Assembly: GCF_027111275.1 (NCBI RefSeq) | Contig: NZ_CP114286.1 | Span: 3,582,501 to 3,646,500, forward strand | Origin: Flavobacterium luteolum | GTDB lineage: Bacteria > Bacteroidota > Bacteroidia > Flavobacteriales > Flavobacteriaceae | Length of the DNA stretch: 64,000 nt | Direction: 5' to 3' | Part shown: positions 23,814 to 32,259 of the stretch, one piece after another | Layout: each line of letters starts with the position of its first letter | How positions within the stretch are numbered: the first letter of the stretch is position 1 | Notes under the pieces: model-generated | What the model saw: only the letters and a program-made list of their open reading frames with translations | What the model was told of the DNA's origin: nothing | Databases searched by the model: none | Made by a program: the position numbers and the translations under genes

Positions 23814-24122
23814 TTAAACAATAGCGTTTACTAAGTCAATTAAAACTTCTTGTTTGTTAGTTTGCGTTTCGCCAACTAATTGTCCGTTTACGAAAGTGGC
23901 AAATGTTGGCAAGTTGCTCACATTAGCTAATTTTCTAGACTCTGGAGAGTTTTCTGCATCAACCAAAACAAAAGTGATAGCTTCGTTTTCTGTTGCTAAT
24001 TTTTTGAATTTTGGTTTCATAATACGGCAATTTCCACACCATGAAGCTGAATATTGTACTACTACTTTTTCGTTTTTAGCAACTAAATCTGCTAACGTAT
24101 CTTCGTTTAAGTCGATTAACAT
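23814..24122 (-). CDS. Thioredoxin family protein
   Basis: 102 residues, single thioredoxin domain with active site WCGNC (Cys29 and Cys32) in place of the usual WCGPC, and a cis-Pro at LPTFATF. The N-terminus lacks a signal peptide, so it is cytoplasmic. It is downstream of a 2-Cys peroxiredoxin gene (24308-24946) and likely acts as its reductant or a related reductase. The Pro to Asn change in the active site may shift the redox potential. The full fold length is present. Confidence 0.92.
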   Translation of the reverse strand: MLIDLNEDTLADLVAKNEKVVVQYSASWCGNCRIMKPKFKKLATENEAITFVLVDAENSPESRKLANVSNLPTFATFVNGQLVGETQTNKQEVLIDLVNAIV

Positions 24123-24139
24123 AAGTTTTATTTTTTGAG

Positions 24140-24300
24140 ATTCTAAGGTGCTAAGATTCTAAGGTTCTGAGTTTTTGAACCTTTGTGGATTTTAACAACT
24201 ATAATTTTTTGAGATTTTTTGAGAGAGGATTAGATTTCTAAGTTACTAAGGCCTAAGAGTAAATCTTAGAACCTTAGCATCTTAGTATCTTAGTAACTAA
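24140..24300. repeat. TCTAAGGTTC/CTTAG phrase repeats
   Basis: Repeated words such as GATTCTAAGG, TAAGATTCTAAGGTTC, AAGTTACTAAG and CTTAGAACCTTAGCATCTTAG form a partly inverted array between the peroxiredoxin and thioredoxin genes. No gene is seen. Confidence 0.6.
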
Positions 24301-24307
24301 TTAAAAA

Positions 24308-24946
24308 TTAGTTAGCGCTTAAGTATTCAGCAGTACTGATTCTGTCTGCAGACATAGCTTCTTTACCAGCTTCCCAGTTTGCTGGACAAACTTCACCTTT
24401 AGTTTGAATGTGTGTGTAAGCGTCAACCATTCTTAAGTATTCGTTTACGTTACGTCCTAATGGCATATCGTTAACACTTTCGTGGAAGATTTTTCCAGTT
24501 TCGTCAATTAGGTAAGTAGCTCTGTAAGTTACGTTTGAACCTTCGATGATAACTGAATCAGTGTCTTCACTGTAGCTTGTAGATTCGATATCAAGAATAC
24601 CTAAAATGTTAGCTAAGTTACGGTTTGTATCCGCTAAGATTGGGTAAGTAACACCTTCGATTCCACCATTGTTTTTTGGAGTATTTAACCAAGCAAAGTG
24701 AACTTCGTTAGTATCGCAAGAAGCACCAATTACGATAGTATTTCTTTTTTCGAATTCTGGTAATGCAGCTTGAAAGGCGTGTAATTCAGTTGGGCAAACA
24801 AAAGTGAAATCTTTTGGGTACCAAAACAATAATACTTTTTTGTTGTTGTTTACTGCTTCTTCAAAAATGTTGATTTTTAAATTATCACCCATTTCTGAGA
24901 TAGCATCTACTGCAATACTTGGGAATTTTTTTCCTACTAAAGACAT
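24308..24946 (-). CDS. 2-Cys peroxiredoxin (AhpC/Prx1 type)
   Basis: 212 residues. The peroxidatic Cys51 lies in DFTFVCPTELHAF and the resolving Cys in KGEVCPANWEAG near residue 187. It reduces hydrogen peroxide and organic hydroperoxides, probably with the downstream thioredoxin-like protein; no AhpF is nearby. A well-formed promoter precedes it, so the peroxiredoxin, thioredoxin and small-protein genes may form one stress operon. The C-terminal tail lacks an obvious YF motif. Confidence 0.95.
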   Translation of the reverse strand: MSLVGKKFPSIAVDAISEMGDNLKINIFEEAVNNNKKVLLFWYPKDFTFVCPTELHAFQAALPEFEKRNTIVIGASCDTNEVHFAWLNTPKNNGGIEGVTYPILADTNRNLANILGILDIESTSYSEDTDSVIIEGSNVTYRATYLIDETGKIFHESVNDMPLGRNVNEYLRMVDAYTHIQTKGEVCPANWEAGKEAMSADRISTAEYLSAN

Positions 24947-24981
24947 ATTTTTCGTTTTACGTTAAAAATTTATTTCTGGTG

Positions 24982-25013
24982 CAAAAGTAGGGCATAAGTA
25001 CAGGCACTTACAA
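24982..25013 (-). promoter_or_regulatory. Promoter of the peroxiredoxin gene
   Basis: On the minus strand TTG (25013-25011) and TACTTTTG (24989-24982) are 21 bases apart, matching the Bacteroidota consensus. The 5' leader would be about 30 bases. Confidence 0.7.
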
Positions 25014-25071
25014 TAAGATGTGATTATAAAAACTTATAAGTTGATAAATTTTGACTATTTTGATTTTTAAC

Positions 25072-26685
25072 TTATTGGATATCAATGTTTACTGGAAGAA
25101 TTCCGTTTAAAGAAATTTTCTCTAAAAATTGAATTCCCGCAGTTTTTTGAAATTCTTCAAAATCTTGATAAGCCTGAATTAGTCCTGAAGCCTTTTTCAG
25201 ATTCGGAATTAAAGGCAATGCATACGGATTTCCGAAAACAAATACGATGCATTTTTTAGTCTGCAATAATTCAGAAAGTAGTTTTATAACTTCGTTATCA
25301 ATTTCGAAATTATTCAGAGGTTTTGCTTTTGGAACAAATAATGAAATTAAAATGGCTTCGAAATTGTCTAATTCTTTTTGAATTGATGAAATATCTGAAA
25401 CTTCTAGATTTTCAAAAGCAAATTCTGGAGAATCAAGTTTTGAGTTCAGTGTTTTGAAAAATGTATTTTCAGTATTTTTATATAAACTCAGTTTAGCAAG
25501 TTTATTGTTTTTCTGTGCTTCAAAAGCTAGTTCAGCACTTGAGTTGTCTATAATTTTAGTAATTGCATTTTGAGCAATTTCTAAGTTTATTTTTGATGTT
25601 TTTTCGAAATCCAATTCGCCAGAAACTGCAGTGTTTCCAGAAAGAATTCCAGCTTTTTCTTTGGCTTTCATGATTCGGTTGTAACTTTCGAAAATACGAT
25701 CTGGTGAAGCATTTTTATAGATTGCTTCAATTCCTTCGGGAACATTTTCGGCAAAACATAAAATATCATTTCCTGCATTAAAAGCTTCCCATTCTAGTTG
25801 ACCTTTGGTTTCGTACAATTTAGAAACGCTGTGCATATTTAAAGCATCAGAAATCACCAAACCATCATAACCTAATTTGTCGCGCAAAAGATCCTGAATA
25901 ACCGCTTTTGATAAAGTTGCAGAAGTATCTTTTCCGTCATTTAAACTAGGAACAGCCAAATGCCCAATCATTATAGAATCGACATTATTTTCGATTCCCT
26001 TAATGAACGGATACAATTCGTTTTCCATCAATTCTTCTAAAGTTTCCTTTAAAACCGGTAATCCTAAATGTGAATCGATATTGGTGTTTCCGTGTCCTGG
26101 AAAGTGTTTCAAACAGCCTAAAACGCCAACTTCCGACATTCCTTTTAAATATTCAACAGCAAAATTGGCTACTTTTTCTTTGTTTTCACCAAAAGAACGA
26201 TATCCAATAACCGGATTATTCGGATTGTTATTGATGTCTGCCAAAGGCGATAAATTATACTGAATTCCAGCAGCTTTTAAATCCAACCCTATTTGTTTTC
26301 CAACTTCGTAAACCAAATCCGATTTGTTTTCTGGCAAAGCACCAAGTGTAATCGCATACGGATATTGTGGTGTTTTTTCGATACGCATTGCCAATCCCCA
26401 TTCCGCATCAATGCTAATAAGAAGCGGAGTAGAAGCGGCTTTTTGGTAGCGAGCAATTAAGGCTTTAATTTTTTCGTAGCTGTCGTCATTAAAAACTACT
26501 TTTTTCTTGCTTTCATAATTGGTTGCAGCGCTCGCACGACTATGAAAAAAGGTCAATCCGCCAATATTATGTTCTTTTATAAGGCGTTCTGTTTCTTGAA
26601 TGTTTTCTTCAGTATCGTTGATAAAAACGGCAGGAAAGAAAAATTGTCCTATTCTTTGGCGTAATGCTTCGTCTGTAATTTTCAT
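25072..26685 (-). CDS. nagZ: Beta-N-acetylglucosaminidase, GH3 (NagZ-like)
   Basis: 537 residues from the ATG at 26685 (MKITDEALRQRIGQ). The GH3 domain has LKHFPGHGNTNIDSHLGLP, the KHFPGHG-(x)n-DSH loop that supplies the catalytic His-Asp of NagZ, and VISDALNM with the nucleophile Asp. A C-terminal GH3_C-like domain of about 180 residues follows, absent in E. coli NagZ but usual in Bacteroidota. No signal peptide is seen, so it is probably cytoplasmic, cutting GlcNAc from anhydro-muropeptides brought in by AmpG. It is downstream of the ampG-like gene. Confidence 0.9.
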   Translation of the reverse strand: MKITDEALRQRIGQFFFPAVFINDTEENIQETERLIKEHNIGGLTFFHSRASAATNYESKKKVVFNDDSYEKIKALIARYQKAASTPLLISIDAEWGLAMRIEKTPQYPYAITLGALPENKSDLVYEVGKQIGLDLKAAGIQYNLSPLADINNNPNNPVIGYRSFGENKEKVANFAVEYLKGMSEVGVLGCLKHFPGHGNTNIDSHLGLPVLKETLEELMENELYPFIKGIENNVDSIMIGHLAVPSLNDGKDTSATLSKAVIQDLLRDKLGYDGLVISDALNMHSVSKLYETKGQLEWEAFNAGNDILCFAENVPEGIEAIYKNASPDRIFESYNRIMKAKEKAGILSGNTAVSGELDFEKTSKINLEIAQNAITKIIDNSSAELAFEAQKNNKLAKLSLYKNTENTFFKTLNSKLDSPEFAFENLEVSDISSIQKELDNFEAILISLFVPKAKPLNNFEIDNEVIKLLSELLQTKKCIVFVFGNPYALPLIPNLKKASGLIQAYQDFEEFQKTAGIQFLEKISLNGILPVNIDIQ

Positions 26686-26818
26686 TATTATAAAGGCTTT
26701 TTCATGCAAACTTTATTATCCATTTTTTATAATACGGATAATTCGGAATGATGGTATAATTTGATTTTAAAATCAGTTGTGTTCTTCCTAAAAGGACACA
26801 ATTATTTTTATTTGCTTA

Positions 26819-27157
26819 CTATAATTTGGCTTTCTTTTGTTTGGCTAATTGCTTTTTGGTTTCAAGCGCTTTTTCCAATCGGTTTTTGAAACGGAAAAGT
26901 TTTGGTAATCCTTCTAATCGATCTACAAGGGTGATTTCTTCGTAAACCAAAATAGCCTTTTCTAAAATCCTGATTTCATTTTCAAGGTCATTTTGGTTTT
27001 TGTAGATCGTAGCTAATCGATCGTATGGATGATTTCCTTTAAAGCCTTCACTAGCATTTTCTTCATACAATTCAATTGCTTTCTCAAGATTTCCGGTTTT
27101 TTCGAACTCGGATCCTTTCAGATTTCGTTCGTTCTGCAAATTTTTATTGATTTCCAT
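26819..27157 (-). CDS. Small TPR-like protein
   Basis: 112 residues with about two tetratricopeptide-like helical pairs: GSEFEKTGNLEKAIELYEENASEG (the N-terminal unit) and DRLATIYKNQNDLENEIRILEKAI, then a basic tail (KKQLAKQKKAKL). TPRs usually bind partner proteins; no enzyme motif is present. It lies 21 bases downstream of the ampG-like gene and before nagZ, so it may belong to the same transcript. Function is not recognised. Confidence 0.75.
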   Translation of the reverse strand: MEINKNLQNERNLKGSEFEKTGNLEKAIELYEENASEGFKGNHPYDRLATIYKNQNDLENEIRILEKAILVYEEITLVDRLEGLPKLFRFKNRLEKALETKKQLAKQKKAKL

Positions 27158-27178
27158 AGGTAAAGTTTGATTTGGGGA

Positions 27179-28501
27179 TTAAACTTCTTCTGATTTCTTC
27201 CCAAAATCTTTTGGGAAAGTTAAAAAACGTGATAAAATAAGACCTGGAATTGTAGCTATTAAAACCCAAACAAAGAAGTTTTGATAGCCTAAAAAATTCT
27301 GAATATAACCGCTCAACATTCCCGGAAGCATCATTCCTAATGCCATAAAACCAGTTGCAAGTGCATAATGCGCTGTTTTCGATTCGCCTTCTGCCACATG
27401 AATTAAATACATCATAAAACCTGTAAATCCAAAGCCGTAACCAAATTGTTCCAGAACAACCGTAATGCAAGTATAAAGATTTAATGGAGAATTTATTTCG
27501 AAAAAATATAAATTTATATGAAGATGAAAAAGCTCTTGTGGCTGAAAATGAGCTAAGCCAATAAAACCAAGTATAGGAAGGTGCATTGCTAAAAACATCG
27601 GAAGCATCCATTTTGTTAGACCATGTTTAGAAATGGCAATTCCACCTAAAATTCCGCCTACCGTAAGGGCAAAAATTCCTAATGTTCCGTAGATAATTCC
27701 AACAGCTTCAGTGTCTAATCCCATTCCACCTAGTTCTCTTTTATCAAGCAAGAAAGGACTCAACATTTTCAATAATTGCGATTCTCCTAATCTGAAAACC
27801 AAGATAAAAGTCAAAATTAAACCAATTTGTTTTTTCTGGAAGAAGCTGGTAAATATGGTTCCGAAGCTTTGATGAGGTGTTTCTTTCTTATTTTCTACAG
27901 CATTAATTTCATTTTTTGGTGTGAAAATGAAATTGTAAGCAGTAATAAACACCATTAATAAACCTACACAAATCATGGTATACGACCAAGCTTTGGTATT
28001 GTCTCCGTATTTATGTTCCAAATATCCAGCAAAAAGTACTACCAAGCCGTTTCCTGCAAGCATTGAAAGTCTGTAAAAAGTACTTCTGATTCCAATAAAA
28101 AAAGATTGTTTGTCTTCGGGTAAAACCAATAAATAGAAGCCATCAGTCGCAATATCATTGGAAGCCGAAGCAAAAGCTGCGACCCAGAAAATCGATAAGG
28201 TCATGATGAAAAATCCGTCGATCGGAATGGTGAAGCCAACCAATAGAAATGCAATTGAAATAATCAGTTGCATCAGCAGGAACCATTTTCTTTTGGTTCC
28301 AATTAATTCTATAAGCGGACTCCAAAGTGGCTTAATAACCCATGGAAGATATAATAAACTGGTATAGACTCCAATGTCTTCATTTGTAATTCCTAGATTT
28401 TTGTACATAATTACCGAAACCGAAATAATTATGGCATACGGTAATCCTGAAGCGAAGTTTAGAAGCGGAATCCAGAACCAAGGTTTATTATCTATTTTCA
28501 T
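27179..28501 (-). CDS. AmpG-like major facilitator (muropeptide permease)
   Basis: 440 residues, about 12 to 14 membrane segments. The N-terminus PWFWIPLLNFASGLPYAI and LLYLPWVIKPLWSPLIELIGTKRKW, then ASNDIATDGFYL, are typical of AmpG, which imports GlcNAc-anhydroMurNAc peptides. Its ATG overlaps the preceding glycosidase gene by 14 bases, and nagZ follows, both supporting the role. Gain of other sugar-peptide substrates cannot be excluded. Confidence 0.83.
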   Translation of the reverse strand: MKIDNKPWFWIPLLNFASGLPYAIIISVSVIMYKNLGITNEDIGVYTSLLYLPWVIKPLWSPLIELIGTKRKWFLLMQLIISIAFLLVGFTIPIDGFFIMTLSIFWVAAFASASNDIATDGFYLLVLPEDKQSFFIGIRSTFYRLSMLAGNGLVVLFAGYLEHKYGDNTKAWSYTMICVGLLMVFITAYNFIFTPKNEINAVENKKETPHQSFGTIFTSFFQKKQIGLILTFILVFRLGESQLLKMLSPFLLDKRELGGMGLDTEAVGIIYGTLGIFALTVGGILGGIAISKHGLTKWMLPMFLAMHLPILGFIGLAHFQPQELFHLHINLYFFEINSPLNLYTCITVVLEQFGYGFGFTGFMMYLIHVAEGESKTAHYALATGFMALGMMLPGMLSGYIQNFLGYQNFFVWVLIATIPGLILSRFLTFPKDFGKKSEEV

Positions 28502-30062
28502 TAGGCTGATTTGGTGTATAGTTTTTAAATGGTTTTTTTAAGTCAATAGCAGTTGGGGTGCTTTCGTTGGCATAATAATCAATAAAAGTTACAGCGCAGG
28601 CTTTGTAAAGATTTAGTTTTCCTGCTGCAATAGAGAAATTGATTTTTCCGTCAGCTTCTTTTACTGTAACTTTTTCGATGATTTTCGAGGCATCATTGAT
28701 GTCGATTTTCGAGATATGATCGCCTCCATAAACCACCATATAGCGAACTTTTGTATTTAGCGGACTTTGGAATGTAAAGTTGTATTTAATGCTGTCTTTG
28801 CTATACTCCAAAACTTTTGGCGTATCAATAATTACGTGTCTTAAATTTGGAACCGCTGCAGGAAGTGCAGGATATTTATATTGGTTTTCTTCTAAATGAC
28901 GCACTACGTCGAAATTTTTGCCCATAAACCATTTTGAACTGAAATAAGCACTTCCGGAAACATTTTTAAAAGTTCTTAAAAAATCAATTTGAGTTGGAAT
29001 TTCGGTCATGTAATTCCAGTTTTTGTCACCATCGGCTCTAATTTTGTAAGTAGCATGTCCGATGTAGATAGCAGTATTAGGATTTGTATTTTCAGACCAC
29101 CATTTTACCAGTTTAGAGTAAGATGCTCTGGTATTGTTCATGCTCCAATACAATTGAGGCAAGATATAATCGATCCATTTTTGATCCATCCATAACATCG
29201 GATCTGCGTATAAATCATCGTAATTTGATGTAGATTGTGTTTCAGACCCTCTCGGATCTTGAGATTTGTTTCGCCAAACCCCAAACGGACTAATTCCGAA
29301 TTGTACCCAAGGTTTGCTTTCTTTGATAGTTGTTGAAATAGCATGCACAAAATTGCTCACATTCGCACGGCGCCAATCAGAAAGGCTCAAACCAGCTCCG
29401 TATTTTTTGTAAGATGCAGTATCGTTAAACACTTTTCCAGGAACCGCATAAGGATAGAAATAATCGTCAAAATGAATTGCGTCGATATCATATTTGTCCA
29501 CGACTTCTTTTACCACTTTAGTTAGATGTGCCTGAACTTCTGGTAATGCAGGATTGTAATAATATTTTCCGCCATATTCAATCATCCATTCCGGATGTTT
29601 AAAAAAATCGTGTCCAGGGCTTAAAAGATTTTTATTTAAGTCGAAAGTTGCACGATATGGATTTAACCAAGCGTGAAATTCAAATCCACGGTTGTGTGCT
29701 TGTTCGATCATCCACTCGAGAGTGTCGTAATATGGGTTTGGAGCCAAGCCTTCTTTTCCAGTTAAAAATCGAGACCAAGGCGCAAATTCTGAAGGATAAA
29801 TAGCATCGCCAACACTTCTAACCTGAACGATTACAGCATTGTAATTCAGTTTTTTATACGCTTCTAAAATTTCAAGATAATCAGCTTTTTCTTTTTCTAC
29901 GTTGTCTGTTGCTTTTTGTGGCCAGTCAATGTTTACGACTGTTGCAATCCAGACTCCTCTAAATTCATTTTTAGGATGCAGTATTTTTTCCTGAGAAACA
30001 GATTTCCATCCAAAGAAAATTAAAAATAGGAGAGAGTATAGTAAGTGCTGATTTTTATGCAT
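28488..30062 (-). CDS. Glycosidase-like protein, GHL10/DUF187 family (DigH/YngK type)
   Basis: 524 residues from the ATG at 30062 (MHKNQHLLYSLLFLIFFGWKSVSQ), giving a signal peptide; the longer frame from 30116 runs through the promoter. NEFRGVWIATVVNIDWP, FHAWLNPYR and DAIHFDDYFYPY are hallmarks of PF02638 enzymes. E. coli DigH of this family cuts glycan strands lacking stem peptides. Here it is co-transcribed with an AmpG-like importer, so release of anhydromuropeptide material for uptake is a reasonable inference. A C-terminal beta-rich domain (about residues 415-505) follows the barrel. Confidence 0.87.
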   Translation of the reverse strand: MHKNQHLLYSLLFLIFFGWKSVSQEKILHPKNEFRGVWIATVVNIDWPQKATDNVEKEKADYLEILEAYKKLNYNAVIVQVRSVGDAIYPSEFAPWSRFLTGKEGLAPNPYYDTLEWMIEQAHNRGFEFHAWLNPYRATFDLNKNLLSPGHDFFKHPEWMIEYGGKYYYNPALPEVQAHLTKVVKEVVDKYDIDAIHFDDYFYPYAVPGKVFNDTASYKKYGAGLSLSDWRRANVSNFVHAISTTIKESKPWVQFGISPFGVWRNKSQDPRGSETQSTSNYDDLYADPMLWMDQKWIDYILPQLYWSMNNTRASYSKLVKWWSENTNPNTAIYIGHATYKIRADGDKNWNYMTEIPTQIDFLRTFKNVSGSAYFSSKWFMGKNFDVVRHLEENQYKYPALPAAVPNLRHVIIDTPKVLEYSKDSIKYNFTFQSPLNTKVRYMVVYGGDHISKIDINDASKIIEKVTVKEADGKINFSIAAGKLNLYKACAVTFIDYYANESTPTAIDLKKPFKNYTPNQPNENR

Positions 30063-30086
30063 TTCAATCTTTATTTTAACAAGAAC

Positions 30087-30116
30087 CAAAAATAGTTTCT
30101 TTTGCCACGAATTCAA
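30087..30116 (-). promoter_or_regulatory. Promoter of the glycosidase-ampG operon
   Basis: TTG (30116-30114) and TATTTTTG (30094-30087) on the minus strand are 19 bases apart, a full match to the consensus. The -7 box ends 24 bases before the ATG at 30062 and rules against a start at 30116. Confidence 0.7.
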
Positions 30117-30225
30117 TGAATTCTACTAATTTTTTATTTTAAATGTTTTTTTGCCACGAATTTCACAAATTACATTAATTTTTTATTCTCAAAGTATTAA
30201 AAAATAATTCGTGCTAATCTTTTTT

Positions 30226-30281
30226 GCCACAGATTAAAAGGATTATTTGGATTAATCTTTTTAATCTTTTTAATCTGTGGC
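30226..30281. repeat. Inverted repeat of the GCCACAGATTAAAAGG family
   Basis: GCCACAGATTAAAAGG at the left and its complement CTTTTTAATCTGTGGC at the right form a 56-bp dyad with one internal copy of TTAATCTTTTT. The same word bounds larger elements at 39526-39706 and is found at 49899. Flanking TTTGCCACGAATT words lie at 30101 and 30152. Confidence 0.8.
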
Positions 30282-30289
30282 TAAAATAT

Positions 30290-31498
30290 TTAATTAGGAA
30301 AAGAAATTTTCCCCATTGTTACTGATGGAATTCCTTTTTGCGAACCAAAATTATAATTGCCACCTGCAACAGTTTCATTGGCCAAAACGGCAAATAGGAC
30401 CGCTTCTTTCGCATCGCCTGAAATTCCGAGAACGTCGCTTTTTTCAAACTTGCAAGGCAATAATTCCTGTAACCAGCTCACCAATAACGGATTTCTTGCG
30501 CCACCGCCAGACATATAAACTGTAAACTCTTCGATTGAAGTTTTAGTATTTTCTACAACAAACAAAACCGCTTCAGCAATCGTTTCTGCGCTCAATCGCG
30601 TTAAAGTTGCCAACAAATCTGATGCCGAAATATTCTGTAATCCTAATTTTACCAGAGCCGAGTTTACAAAATCGTGATTAAACAATTCTTGACCGATAGT
30701 TTTTGGAAAGCTTTTCTGGAAGAAAGCATCACTTTTTAATTCGCTTAAAAGTTCCTGATTTACAGTTCCTTTTTTAGCAATCTCTGCGTCTTTATCGAAG
30801 CTTTTTTCAGGAAAAAACTGTTTGGTAAAAATATCGATTAAAGTATTTGCAGTTCCAGTATCGGTTACAAAGACCTCTTCGGCATTTTGTGAAGCTGGTA
30901 AATAAGTGAAATTTGCAATTCCGCCCATGTTCAGCATAATTCGGTTTTCGCCTTTTTTACTGAATAACAAATAATCGCCATAAACTGCCAAAGGCGCGCC
31001 TTCGCCACCTGCAGCCACATGTTTTTGTCTGAAATCTGATAACGTTATAATTCCGGTTTTTACTGCAATATGATCGCCATCGCCAATTTGCAAAGTCGCA
31101 TTTGGAAATTTTTCCTGCTGATGCAAAAACTTTGGTGCATGCAGAACCGTTTGTCCGTGTGAGGCAATTAAATCGACTTCGCTTGCGGGAACATTCCATT
31201 TAGAAAGACAATCGTTGATCATTCCGGCATGCAGGTTTGCAATCCATTCGTTTAGTAAAACCAAATGCTGAAAATCGATTGTTTTTTTAGCAAACACTTT
31301 TCTGATTTCGGTTTTAATATCGTCGTTGTAATCAACGGTTTCAAATTGCTGGATTTTTACAACCGTGTTTCCGCCTTCGCCCGAAACTTCGCAAAGCGCC
31401 AAGTCTAGTCCATCAAGCGAAGTTCCTGACATTAAGCCTACTATTTTTCGAGTCTCTTTTTGAGCAATTTCGTAAAGAGCTTTTATATTTTTATTCAT
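30290..31498 (-). CDS. anmK: Anhydro-N-acetylmuramic acid kinase
   Basis: 402 residues. GLMSGTSLDGLDLALCE near the N-terminus is the AnmK ATP/substrate signature, and VYMSGGGARNPLLV near residue 345 is the conserved C-terminal nucleotide loop. The enzyme phosphorylates and opens 1,6-anhydro-MurNAc to MurNAc-6-phosphate in the cytoplasm, the step after NagZ. It lies upstream of the glycosidase, AmpG-like and NagZ genes on the same strand, separated by repeats, so it may have its own promoter. No murQ or amgK/murU gene is seen nearby. Confidence 0.95.
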   Translation of the reverse strand: MNKNIKALYEIAQKETRKIVGLMSGTSLDGLDLALCEVSGEGGNTVVKIQQFETVDYNDDIKTEIRKVFAKKTIDFQHLVLLNEWIANLHAGMINDCLSKWNVPASEVDLIASHGQTVLHAPKFLHQQEKFPNATLQIGDGDHIAVKTGIITLSDFRQKHVAAGGEGAPLAVYGDYLLFSKKGENRIMLNMGGIANFTYLPASQNAEEVFVTDTGTANTLIDIFTKQFFPEKSFDKDAEIAKKGTVNQELLSELKSDAFFQKSFPKTIGQELFNHDFVNSALVKLGLQNISASDLLATLTRLSAETIAEAVLFVVENTKTSIEEFTVYMSGGGARNPLLVSWLQELLPCKFEKSDVLGISGDAKEAVLFAVLANETVAGGNYNFGSQKGIPSVTMGKISFPN

Positions 31499-31667
31499 TT
31501 CAAGTAATCTTAAAAACGCAATTAATTTGGAAACGCTAAAATGAGATTATTTCAGATATAAAACTATAGATTTTAGACAATTTTTATTTTTTGAATGCCA
31601 CTATTGTAGAACAATAATTTGTGGTAAAAATCCTAAAAAAAATAATTCATACTTCCCGTCTTTTCTA

Positions 31668-31675
31668 TATATTTG
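31668..31675 (+). promoter_or_regulatory. -7 box upstream of lemA
   Basis: TATATTTG lies 27 bases before the ATG at 31702. It supports the 31702 start over the longer GTG frame at 31621. No clear -33 TTG. Confidence 0.45.
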
Positions 31676-31701
31676 CTGATAACCAATTCAAAAATATATA
31701 T

Positions 31702-32259
31702 ATGTTAGTTATTATAGGACTTTTTGTTTTCCTTTTTATCATCGGAATAGTAATCTACAATTCACTTATCGGAAAAAGAAATCAGGTTGCGAATGCTTTT
31801 TCCGCAATTGATGTAATGTTGAAAAAACGTTTCGATTTGATTCCGAATCTAGTTGAACTCGTAAAACAATACACGAATTATGAACAAAGCACTTTGACTA
31901 AAATCGTGGAGCTCCGTTCAAAATCTACTTCAGGAACTTTAACAGACAAAGAGAAAGCAAGTTTGGATACCGAATTAAGTTCTGCTGTAAAAGGCTTAAT
32001 GGTAACGGTTGAAAATTATCCAGATCTAAAAGCAAATACGAATTTTTTAAATCTGCAAACAACTTGGACAGAAAGTGAAGAGCAAATCGCTGCAGCAAGA
32101 AGAACTTACAATGCAGTAGTGACCGATTATAATAATGCGATTATGATGTTTCCAGGTAATATGTTTGCAGGAATGTTGAGTTATACTAAAATTGAAGTTT
32201 TGGCAACTCCAGAAGAAGAGCGTAAAAATATTAGTGCAAAAGAATTATTCAATAATTAA
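31702..32259 (+). CDS. lemA: LemA family membrane protein
   Basis: 185 residues from the ATG at 31702 (MLVIIGLFVFLFIIGIVIYN), the membrane anchor starting at residue 1. An open frame from a GTG at 31621 adds 27 poorly conserved residues. The LemA fold is recognised by NAFSAIDVMLKKRFDLIPNLVELVKQY and ARRTYNAVVTDYNNAIMMFP. The family forms helical bundles at the membrane of unknown biochemical role. The next gene starts at its stop codon (TAATG), as in the usual lemA/DUF3137 pairs. Confidence 0.93.
   Translation: MLVIIGLFVFLFIIGIVIYNSLIGKRNQVANAFSAIDVMLKKRFDLIPNLVELVKQYTNYEQSTLTKIVELRSKSTSGTLTDKEKASLDTELSSAVKGLMVTVENYPDLKANTNFLNLQTTWTESEEQIAAARRTYNAVVTDYNNAIMMFPGNMFAGMLSYTKIEVLATPEEERKNISAKELFNN

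Noticed and set aside
27144..27611. 155-codon minus-strand frame inside the ampG-like gene
   Set aside because: It is out of frame with a convincing 440-residue membrane protein and its translation is Ser/Phe/Tyr/Cys-rich shadow sequence.
31621..31701. GTG-started N-terminal extension of lemA
   Set aside because: The extension runs through the -7 box and lacks LemA sequence; the ATG at 31702 begins exactly at the membrane anchor.
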